Of a stretch of 31,179 nt of DNA, positions 25,405 to 31,179 are shown one piece after another. Every line of letters begins with the position of its first letter. Within the stretch, counting starts at the first letter, position 1. This stretch comes from Anaerolineae bacterium (lineage in GTDB: Bacteria > Chloroflexota > Anaerolineae > Aggregatilineales > Phototrophicaceae): the NCBI GenBank assembly GCA_025454715.1, contig JALONY010000001.1:1-31179 (forward strand), given 5' to 3'. The position numbers were made by a program, and so were the translations under genes. Below the pieces are notes generated by a model. It saw nothing but the letters and a program-made list of their open reading frames with translations, was not told the DNA's origin and did not search any database.

Positions 25405-26594
25405 CGCGGTTTGCGCGGCACGCCGTACTGCTTGAGCACCTGCCGCGCAATCACCATGCGATGCACTTCCGACGCGCCGTCATAAATACGGAAGGCGCGG
25501 GCGGCCTCATACCAACGGCTGAGCGGCAAATCCCGCGAGATGCCCATGCCGCCGCACATCTGGATGGCGCGGTCGAGCACGCGGCAGACCGTCTCGCTGA
25601 CGTGTACCTTGCACATCGAGGTCTCTTGGCGCGCTTGCTCCCCCTGCTCCAACAACCACGCACAATGCTGAATCATCAACCGCCCCGCGTGCAATTCGCT
25701 GGCGCTGTCGGCCAGCATCCACTGTACGGCCTGATGCCCGCCCAAGGTCGTCCCGAACGCCTCGCGCTGGCTGACGTATTCGGCGGCGATTTCGAGGCCG
25801 CGCTGGGCGATGCCCGTCCAGCGCATACAGTGGGTCAGGCGGGCGGGGCCCAGCCGCGCTTGCACCAACGCGAACCCCTGCCCGACCTGCCCAAGCACAT
25901 CGGAGTCGCGCAGGCGCAGGCCGTTCAGCCGGATTTCGGCGTGGCCGCCGAAGTCCGGCTCGCCCATGTGCGGCACACGCCGCACAATCTCGATACCGGC
26001 GGAATCCATCGGGGCGAGGAACAGGGTCGCCCCGCCGCCCTCGCCCTCGGTGCGCGCCATGATGATCAAGACCGAGGCCACACCTGCGTTGGTCGTCCAC
26101 CACTTGTGCCCGTCAATCACCCACTCGTCGCCGTCACGGCGCGCCGATGTCCGCAACATCGACGGGTCGCTGCCTGCCCCGGGCGCGGGCTCGGTCATCC
26201 CAAAGGCCGAGAAGATGTCGCCGCGCACCAGCGGCTCCAGATAGCGCGCCCGTTGTTCGGGCGTGGCATACAGGTGGAGTAGGTGCATGTTGCCCTCGTC
26301 GGGGGCGGCGCACCCCAGCGCCATCGGACCAATCAGGCTACGCCCGGCCACCTCCAGCACCGGCGTAAACTGCGTGATGCTCAAGCCCAGCCCGCCCAAC
26401 GCGACCGGCATGGTCGGGGCATATAGGCCGCGGCGCTTGGCCTCGGCGCGCAGGTCGGCCAGCACGCTGGGCGGCAAGCCTTCGAGAGGGTCATCATGGG
26501 CGTGCGCCTCTGCGGGGATGACCACCTCATCGACGAACTGGCGCACCCGCCCGAGCAATGCTTGCACGTCTGGCGCTATACTAAAGTCAAACAT
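25401..26594 (-). CDS. Acyl-CoA dehydrogenase, ACAD10/11-like
   Basis: FAD enzyme that oxidises acyl-CoA to enoyl-CoA, passing electrons to an electron-transfer flavoprotein. It has 397 residues, normal length. Motifs: F-G-M-T-E-P-A-P-G-A-G-S-D-P (FAD/substrate loop), G-D-E-W-V-I-D-G-H-K-W-W-T-T-N-A, R-E-A-F-G-T-T-L-G-G-H-Q-A-V-Q, and Q-M-C-G-G-M-G-I-S-R-D-L-P-L. At the place of the usual catalytic Glu (Y-E-G-T type) it reads Y-D-G-A-S-E-V-H-R, an Asp, as in the ACAD10/11 branch. The start is ATG 26594; a TTG at 26600 is possible. It is divergent from an APH-type kinase gene and a DUF6285 gene, matching the kinase-plus-dehydrogenase layout fused in human ACAD10/11. Substrate is inferred to be a hydroxylated or branched acyl-CoA. 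Confidence 0.92.
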   Translation of the reverse strand: MFDFSIAPDVQALLGRVRQFVDEVVIPAEAHAHDDPLEGLPPSVLADLRAEAKRRGLYAPTMPVALGGLGLSITQFTPVLEVAGRSLIGPMALGCAAPDEGNMHLLHLYATPEQRARYLEPLVRGDIFSAFGMTEPAPGAGSDPSMLRTSARRDGDEWVIDGHKWWTTNAGVASVLIIMARTEGEGGGATLFLAPMDSAGIEIVRRVPHMGEPDFGGHAEIRLNGLRLRDSDVLGQVGQGFALVQARLGPARLTHCMRWTGIAQRGLEIAAEYVSQREAFGTTLGGHQAVQWMLADSASELHAGRLMIQHCAWLLEQGEQARQETSMCKVHVSETVCRVLDRAIQMCGGMGISRDLPLSRWYEAARAFRIYDGASEVHRMVIARQVLKQYGVPRKPR

Positions 26595-26654
26595 CGTCAA
26601 AAACCCTTTTTGTCCCTAAAGTGCCCTGCTATTACCGAGAGGATTGTACCCCCG

Positions 26655-27579
26655 ATGTCGCTTGTTTCCCCAGACCGCTTGCCCGACCGCTTGGCGCGCT
26701 ACCTGTCCGAGCAGACCGGTGGCGCGGTGCAGGTCACTGACCTACACCCGTTGGCGGGTGGTGCCTCGCGTGATAGCTGGGCGTTCTCGGCCAGCTTCGC
26801 CGAGGGCGACGCCCAGCGCTTCGTGTTGCGGCGCGACTTGCCCACCACCATGAACGACCAAGCCCTGACCCGCGCCCAAGAGTTTGGGCTTACCGTTCTT
26901 CATCATGCGCCACGTCGAGGGCATCTCGATCGGGCGAAAGGTCGTCTCGTTGCCGGAGCTGGCCGCGGCACGCACCGCCCTGCCCGCCCAGATGGCCGAG
27001 CAACTCGCGCTCATCCACCGCCTCCCGACCGCGCCGGTCGGGTTTCTGGCGCACCCCTCCGCGCAGGGTTACGGCTTCCTCGACTCGATGGGGGCGGTGG
27101 TTCCGGCGCTGGAGTATGCCTTGCGCTGGTGCGTGCGCCACGCGCCCGCCGCAGGGCGAACCACGGTCATTCATGGCGATTTTCGGGTCGGCAACCTGTT
27201 GGTCAACCCCGACGGGCTGGCGGCGGTCATCGATTGGGAGTTCGCCCACCTCGGCGACCCGCACGAGGAGCTGGGGTATCTGTGTATGCGCGATTGGCGT
27301 TTCGGCGTCGATGGCCTACGGGCGGGCGGCCTCGCCCACCGTGAGGACTTCTTAAGAAGTTATGAGCATTTTTCCGGTCAGACGGTCGAACGCTCGGCGG
27401 TGACGTGGTGGGAAATCGTCGGCAACGTGCGCTGGGCGGTCATCTGCCTGACACAAGCCCAACGCCACCTGTCTGGGCAAGACCGCAACGTCGAGTTGGC
27501 CAGCCTCGGGCGGCGCTCGGTCGAAATCCAAGCCGAGGCGTTGCGCCTCATCCAACAAACCGAACAAGGAGCCCTGTGA
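26655..27579 (+). pseudogene. APH-family kinase (ACAD10/11 N-terminal type), internally deleted and frameshifted
   Basis: Two parts of one phosphotransferase lie in different frames. The N-terminal part starts at ATG 26655 (M-S-L-V-S-P-D-R-L) and runs through P-L-A-G-G-A-S-R-D-S-W (nucleotide loop), F-V-L-R-R-D-L-P (ATP lysine/arginine strand) and R-A-Q-E-F at about 26886. From there the family sequence continues one frame over, as L-G-L-P-F-F-I-M to the stop at 27579. This part holds the catalytic V-I-H-G-D-F-R-V-G-N-L-L and the metal-binding V-I-D-W-E-F-A-H-L-G-D-P-H. In relatives about 25 residues, including a G-V-P-V-P segment, separate E-F from L-G-x-P-F; these are missing here. A deletion of roughly 75 bp, not a multiple of three, explains both facts. 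The first frame runs on to 27344 with no family similarity. It could be a true pseudogene or a sequence/assembly error; the second half could also start at TTG 26884 as a fragment. It ends overlapping the next start (TGATG). Confidence 0.75.
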
Positions 27580-27989
27580 TGACCGACCGCCCCACCCTCG
27601 CACAACTGCTCGAGGCGGTGCAACTGCACCTCGAGAGCCACGTCATCCCCGCCGTGCGCCCCGAGCCTCGCCTGTATTTCCAGACGCTGGTGGCGCTCAA
27701 CCTGCTCAAGATAGCCCAGCGCGAGGTGCAAGCGGGCGACGCCCCCGCCCATGCCGAGGCCGCCTCGCTCTCGGCGTTGATTGGCCAGCCCGTCCCCCCC
27801 GCCGAGCTGCCCACGCACAACCACGCCCTCGCCCACGCCATCCGCACGGGCGATTACGACGCCCCCGACCGCTGGGCGGATTTGTCGGCACATGTGGGCG
27901 GGGTGGTGGGCGCACAACTGATGATGAACGCACCGCAACTGGCACAACGCTTCAAAACCGAGGACGAAACTGGCCAACACCCCCATTAA
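27579..27989 (+). CDS. DUF6285-type protein
   Basis: A 136-residue soluble, mostly helical protein. The opening P-T-L-A-Q-L-L-E-A-V and V-I-P-A-V, followed by F-Q-T-L-V-A-L-N-L-L-K-I-A-Q-R-E-V, match the pattern of DUF6285, small proteins encoded next to APH-type kinases and acyl-CoA dehydrogenases. The ATG at 27579 overlaps the stop of the APH gene (TGATG) and is preceded by AAGGAG at seven bases. Expression was therefore built to depend on the upstream frame. A role as partner or regulator of the kinase is inference from position. It is followed by a weak hairpin and then a new promoter. Confidence 0.75.
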   Translation: MTDRPTLAQLLEAVQLHLESHVIPAVRPEPRLYFQTLVALNLLKIAQREVQAGDAPAHAEAASLSALIGQPVPPAELPTHNHALAHAIRTGDYDAPDRWADLSAHVGGVVGAQLMMNAPQLAQRFKTEDETGQHPH

Positions 27990-28002
27990 TCGTGGGCGTT
28001 TT
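27976..28002 (+). terminator. Weak terminator overlapping the DUF6285 stop
   Basis: AACACCCCC (27976-27984) pairs imperfectly with GTGGGCGTT (27992-28000), with two mismatches, and a TTTT run follows. It spans the stop codon. A plausible but imperfect end of the APH-DUF6285 transcript. Confidence 0.35.
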
Positions 28003-28054
28003 GATAGGATTTTGTAAGGTAAAGTACCGAAGTCCCAATTTGGGGTAACAAAAC

Positions 28055-28084
28055 TTGTGATAACGTGCGCTTTAAGGGTAAACT
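28055..28084 (+). promoter_or_regulatory. Candidate promoter of the FHA-TIR gene
   Basis: TTGTGA (28055-28060), an 18-nt spacer, then TAAACT (28079-28084) in an AT-richer stretch unlike its surroundings. The leader to the ATG at 28141 would be about 50 nt. AGTAGG lies three bases before the ATG. Confidence 0.4.
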
Positions 28085-28140
28085 AATAGATAAAGGTAGT
28101 CTTACTAGAGCTTCCCTTATCTGGCTCTGAAAGTAGGTTT

Positions 28141-29316
28141 ATGCCTGCCCAACTCATCATGCGGCGTGGCCCCGAGGTCGGTCGGATTTTCGTCTCAACA
28201 GGCGACTCCATCCTCATCGGGCGCGGCGTGCGCAATCACATCATCATCGACGACAACGAGGTCAGCCGCGAACACTGCCGGTTGCTTCGGTCGGCGACCG
28301 GCTATGAGCTGTGTGACCTAAGCTCACGCAATGGGACGTTCGTCAATGGGCACCGCGTCAGCGACTGCTGGCCGGTCAAGTCCAACGACATCATCGAGTT
28401 AGGCGATTCCATCACCCTCGAGATGCAAATCGTCGAGACCGAAACGCTCAACGCCAAGCCCAGCGACAACCAACCGCTCTATCTGGTGGTCATCATCGAA
28501 GGGCAAAGCAACAACAGCGTCTACCCGTTGCAGGGCGAGAGCATCCAGATCGGGCGCGGCACGATGAACGACATCATCTTGCTGGAGCCCGAGGTCAGCC
28601 GCCAGCATCTGCGTTTCGACTGGGACGGCTCGGGCTACATGGTGCGCGATACCGGCTCGACCAACGGCTCGAAGCTCAACGACATCGAGTTGCTCGAGAC
28701 CTCGCACCTCAAGCCCGGCGACATCGTGCGGATTGGTCAGACCATCCGGCTGATTTACACCACCAACCCCGACAGCTTCACCACGTCGGACGCCAAGACC
28801 TCTCATCTGGTCGAGGACAACACGACCAACTCGTTCCAAGTCAAGCCGACCACCCAGAGCTTCTTGAAGCGTGAAGAACCGCCCTCGGACGTGGTGCCGG
28901 TGGCCGGAGACCTCAGCCAACACGCTTACTGCCTATACGTGCGTGAGGATTGGCAGCAGTACGTGGCCATGCTGGTCAACCGTCTGATGGACAACACGGT
29001 CAAGGTGTGGGTCGAGCAACATTTGCCGGTCAACAGCGAAGATTGGAAGGTCGGGGTAGACAAGGCCAGCACCGAATGCTGGGCGCTCATCGTGGTCTAC
29101 ACCCCCAAAGCCTTGCAATCGCCCGGGATGCAGAAAATCATCCGCCGCTTCAGCAATCGTGAAAAACCGATTTTCTTTTGCGTGACCTCGCAGTCCATCA
29201 CCCTGCCGGTCAACGGCTCCAACGTCCACCGCATCATCCTGAGCGACTCGCTCCCCGAGCTGAGCATCCAACAGCTCGTCCGCCTCATCCGAAACGCCCG
29301 CGAGGGGCGCGCATAA
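28141..29316 (+). CDS. FHA-FHA-TIR-like protein
   Basis: A 391-residue cytoplasmic protein with two phosphothreonine-binding FHA domains and a C-terminal TIR-like domain. FHA1, about 5-97: G27-R28, S43-R44-x-H46, N64-G65-T66. FHA2, about 115-205: G138-R139, S153-R154-x-H156, N175-G176-S177. A Thr/Ser-rich link (207-250) could be phosphorylated. Residues 261-386 follow the TIR pattern: Y-C-L-Y-V-R-E-D (strand A), a V-K-V-W-V-E strand B with W-K-V-G-V-D-K-A helix, A-L-I-V-V-Y-T-P-K-A-L-Q-S (strand C), and E-K-P-I-F-F-C-V. Where enzymatic TIRs have Glu after S-P-x-x-x-x, this protein has Ile333, so NADase activity is doubtful and a scaffold role likelier. The TIR call is by eye. The gene is flanked by its own promoter and a strong terminator. 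Confidence 0.85.
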   Translation: MPAQLIMRRGPEVGRIFVSTGDSILIGRGVRNHIIIDDNEVSREHCRLLRSATGYELCDLSSRNGTFVNGHRVSDCWPVKSNDIIELGDSITLEMQIVETETLNAKPSDNQPLYLVVIIEGQSNNSVYPLQGESIQIGRGTMNDIILLEPEVSRQHLRFDWDGSGYMVRDTGSTNGSKLNDIELLETSHLKPGDIVRIGQTIRLIYTTNPDSFTTSDAKTSHLVEDNTTNSFQVKPTTQSFLKREEPPSDVVPVAGDLSQHAYCLYVREDWQQYVAMLVNRLMDNTVKVWVEQHLPVNSEDWKVGVDKASTECWALIVVYTPKALQSPGMQKIIRRFSNREKPIFFCVTSQSITLPVNGSNVHRIILSDSLPELSIQQLVRLIRNAREGRA

Positions 29317-29348
29317 GCGACACCAGCGCTGGTTTTGCCGATTTTCCC

Positions 29349-29383
29349 AAAAATCCTGTCGAAAAACCAACGACAGGATTTTT
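29349..29383 (+). terminator. Strong intrinsic terminator after the FHA-TIR gene
   Basis: A perfect 13-bp stem (29349-29361 with 29371-29383) with a 9-nt AAAAACCAA loop, ending in TTTTT on the plus strand. The left arm begins AAAAA, so it could also work in reverse. It isolates the FHA-TIR gene from the MocR gene. Confidence 0.9.
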
Positions 29384-29391
29384 GTATTTCG

Positions 29392-29434
29392 ATGGTAATA
29401 TATGGGTTGTGAATGGTATTAGATGGCGTTGTGT
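29392..29434 (+). repeat. Tandem direct repeat in the MocR gene leader
   Basis: Two back-to-back copies: 29392-29412 (21 nt) and 29413-29434 (22 nt). Both read ATGGTA, then T-A, ATGG and GTTGTG; they differ at two positions and one inserted C. The spacing of about two helical turns suits a dimeric regulator bound to one DNA face. TGGTAT, the reverse complement of the ATACCA half-site known for the MocR member GabR, occurs in copy two, and TGGTAA in copy one. Autoregulation by the downstream gene is inferred. Confidence 0.6.
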
Positions 29435-29446
29435 AACGGTTTACAC
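29431..29446 (+). promoter_or_regulatory. Palindrome GTGTAA-N4-TTACAC before the MocR gene
   Basis: Perfect 6-bp arms separated by four bases, overlapping the end of the second direct repeat and 22 bases before the ATG. GntR-superfamily winged-helix domains often bind such short palindromes. No convincing -35/-10 pair could be fixed in this region. Confidence 0.45.
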
Positions 29447-29468
29447 GCGCACTGCAACAGGAGGACTC

Positions 29469-30974
29469 ATGTTCAACGCCTCTCAATTGGCCATGGCGTT
29501 GGATCGCGACGGTGAAGAACCCATTTACCGCCAGCTCATCCGGCATATCCGCGCACAAATCGAGAGCGGGTCATTGCCCGCCGGTGCACGTCTGCCCGCC
29601 AGCCGAGAGCTTGCCGATCACCTCAACATCAGCCGGATTTCGGTCGTCAATGCCTATGCCGAGCTACGTTCGGAAGGTTACCTGAGCGCGCACGCGGGGC
29701 GGGGGACGTTCGTCGCCCGCGATGTATCGCCCAACCGTGCCGATCCCGACCTCAAGCCCAACGCGCCCGCACCGGTCAAAGAGGCCAACAACGCCGACCG
29801 ACCGCTGCGCGAGATGATGCGTCTGGCGCGCCAAGCTGGGGTGATTAATTTTGGGCAAGGCGCGCCCTCGCCCGAATTCTTTCCGGTCGCCACCCTGCGT
29901 GAAGCCCTGAACTATATTTTGGAGCACGACGGGCCGAAGGCGTTGGGCTACGAGATGCCGGAAGGTTTCGCGCCGTTGCGCGCCGCCGTGCGCGATTATG
30001 TCGGGGCGCTAGGGATTCGCTGCACCTCCAACGATGTCTTGATTACGGGTGGCACACAACAGGCGCTCGATTTGGTCATCCAAGCACTGGTCAGCGAGGG
30101 CGAAACCATCATCACCGAGGAGCCGACCTACATCGGGATGCTCGACATCGCCCGAACGCGGCGCATCTCGGTGCACGGCATCCCGTCCGACCACGAGGGG
30201 ATACGGATTGATCTGCTGGAGCAATATTTGATGGAGCACCCGACGCGCCTGATTTACGTCATGCCCAGCTTCCAGAACCCGTCGGGCAGTGTGATGCCGC
30301 TCAACCGCCGCCGCCAATTGATCAACCTCGCCCACCAACACGGGGCAACCATCCTCGAGGACGGGGTGTATCACGAATTTCGGTACGAGGGCGATCACAT
30401 CCCGCCATTGCGAGCCTTGGATGATTACGGGGTGGTCATTCATGCCAGCGGCTTCACCAAGATGCTGCTGCCCGGGTTGCGGATTGGGTACGTCATCTCG
30501 GACAGCAAGCATCACCAACGCTTGGTGCGCGTCAAGCAGGCCGCCGACATCTCGACGCCCGGGCTCAACCAGCGCGCCATCCACTTGATGTTGGAGCGCG
30601 GCATCATGGCGCAACAACTGGAGCGCAACAATCGCGAGTTTTACCGCCGTCGCAACGCAGCCATCGAGGCGGCGCGGCGCCACCTGCCGCCCAGCGCGCA
30701 ATGGCGCATCCCGCAAGGCGGCCTCTATTTGTGGGTGCGGCTGCCCAACAACGGCCCGACCGCGGCAGAATTGTACATCCCCGCCATCCAAAAAGGCGTC
30801 GGCTACGCCATCGGCAATGTGTTTTATCCCAACCACCCCGACGCCTACAGTATGCGGCTGAACTATGGGGCGCACCGCCCCGCCGACATCGAGCTAGGCT
30901 TCAAGCGGCTGGGCGAGGCGTGGCGAGACATGGCGCAAAGCTACTCGGACATCGAGCGACAATTGGTGTTATGA
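29469..30974 (+). CDS. MocR-type regulator (GntR DNA-binding plus PLP aminotransferase-like domain)
   Basis: A 501-residue transcription regulator. N-terminal GntR winged helix, about 15-85: P-I-Y-R-Q-L-I-R-H-I-R-x-Q-I, G-A-R-L-P-A-S-R-E-L-A, I-S-R-I-S-V-V-N-A-Y and G-R-G-T-F-V. A 35-residue link leads to a fold-type I aminotransferase domain (about 115-495) with G-x-Q-Q-A-L-D-L near 195-202, N270-P271-S-G, D298, the PLP lysine Lys331 in S-G-F-T-K-M and R338. All PLP-binding residues are kept, so the domain should bind PLP or an amino-acid adduct. The ATG 29469 is set by AGGAGG five bases upstream; the long open frame before it has no similarity. The leader has a tandem repeat and a palindrome. 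No vitamin B6 or GABA genes are adjacent, so the regulon is unknown. Confidence 0.92.
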   Translation: MFNASQLAMALDRDGEEPIYRQLIRHIRAQIESGSLPAGARLPASRELADHLNISRISVVNAYAELRSEGYLSAHAGRGTFVARDVSPNRADPDLKPNAPAPVKEANNADRPLREMMRLARQAGVINFGQGAPSPEFFPVATLREALNYILEHDGPKALGYEMPEGFAPLRAAVRDYVGALGIRCTSNDVLITGGTQQALDLVIQALVSEGETIITEEPTYIGMLDIARTRRISVHGIPSDHEGIRIDLLEQYLMEHPTRLIYVMPSFQNPSGSVMPLNRRRQLINLAHQHGATILEDGVYHEFRYEGDHIPPLRALDDYGVVIHASGFTKMLLPGLRIGYVISDSKHHQRLVRVKQAADISTPGLNQRAIHLMLERGIMAQQLERNNREFYRRRNAAIEAARRHLPPSAQWRIPQGGLYLWVRLPNNGPTAAELYIPAIQKGVGYAIGNVFYPNHPDAYSMRLNYGAHRPADIELGFKRLGEAWRDMAQSYSDIERQLVL

Positions 30975-30980
30975 CCACGC

Positions 30981-31018
30981 AAAACGGGCTTGAGGGAAAT
31001 CCTCGAGCCCGTTTTTTT
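30981..31018 (+). terminator. Intrinsic terminator after the MocR gene
   Basis: Stem AAAACGGGCTTGAGG (30981-30995) pairing with 31001-31015 (one G-T wobble), loop GAAAT, then a seven-T run. It is six bases past the stop codon. Confidence 0.9.
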
Positions 31019-31044
31019 GGTGGTGTCGTCATCTTTTTTTACCA

Positions 31045-31077
31045 GAATCAAAACAAGCCCACGCTTGGGGGGCTTGT
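31045..31077 (-). terminator. Probable rRNA operon terminator
   Basis: On the minus strand an 8-bp stem (ACAAGCCC, 31077-31070, with GGGCTTGT, 31060-31053) is followed directly by TTTGATT. It lies about 60 bases past the 5S 3' end, in the direction of rRNA transcription, and faces the terminator of the MocR gene. Confidence 0.7.
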
Positions 31078-31134
31078 CGAGGTCTTGCACTCTTTCTCTT
31101 CCCTCGCCTTGAACATTGAAAAAACGAGGACAGG

Positions 31135-31179
31135 GGTTGGCAGCGGCCTACTCTCCCACACCGTTACCAGTGCAGTACC
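31135..31179 (-). rRNA. rrf: 5S ribosomal RNA, 3' part only
   Basis: The reverse complement of the right edge ends GGGAGAGTAGGCCGCTGCCA, the well-known 3' segment of bacterial 5S rRNA, preceded by GGTACTGCACTGGTAACGG. The exact 3' end is estimated near 31135 (a CCAACCCC end that would pair with the 5' end). The rest of the gene, and presumably 23S and 16S rRNA, lies beyond the window. Confidence 0.85.

Noticed and set aside
29178..29468. N-terminal extension of the MocR frame
   Set aside because: Covers the end of the FHA-TIR gene, a strong terminator and the operator region; the AGGAGG-linked ATG at 29469 begins the family sequence.

Overview
This 31 kb, GC-rich window looks like ordinary chromosome of a free-living bacterium, most plausibly Chloroflexota (Anaerolineae-like). 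That placement is an inference from gene content and protein style: a full 14-gene nuo operon with unusual inserts, paired double-FHA proteins, a dnaG-rpoD pair, and an ACAD/APH/DUF6285 cluster. No phage, insertion sequence, CRISPR array, tRNA or plasmid function was seen.

Layout. 1-1.25 kb: a double-FHA protein (minus) divergent from a small unknown gene (plus), closed by a bidirectional terminator. 1.27-18.2 kb (all minus): complete complex I operon nuoA-B-C-D-E-F-[TPR gene]-G-H-I-J-K-L-M-N, transcribed right to left from a recognisable sigma70 promoter with a Rex-like dyad just downstream. It encodes the whole NADH:quinone oxidoreductase, including the NADH-input module (E, F, G). 18.4-23.5 kb (minus): dnaG primase, the housekeeping sigma factor and a cytoplasmic CRTAC1-like FG-GAP/ASPIC protein. 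23.75-25.4 kb (plus): a DUF427 protein and a receiver-histidine kinase hybrid. 25.4-28.0 kb: an acyl-CoA dehydrogenase of ACAD10/11 type, divergent from a broken APH-type kinase and a DUF6285 protein. 28.1-31.0 kb (plus): an FHA-FHA-TIR-like protein and a MocR-type regulator with a striking tandem repeat in its leader. The right edge enters the 3' end of a 5S rRNA on the minus strand, with its terminator, so an rRNA operon lies beyond the window.

Most unusual is the decoration of complex I. NuoJ carries about 235 extra residues resembling a DUF4397 domain, predicted on the outer face. NuoL carries an acidic Gly/Glu/His loop (predicted outside) and a 58-residue loop with 22 histidines (predicted inside). 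NuoH has terminal extensions, and a small TPR protein sits between nuoF and nuoG. Other points of interest are the FHA-FHA-TIR-like protein that appears to lack the NADase glutamate, the internal deletion/frameshift in the APH kinase, and the operator-like repeats before the MocR gene. All similarity statements come from reading the sequence; no database search was run.
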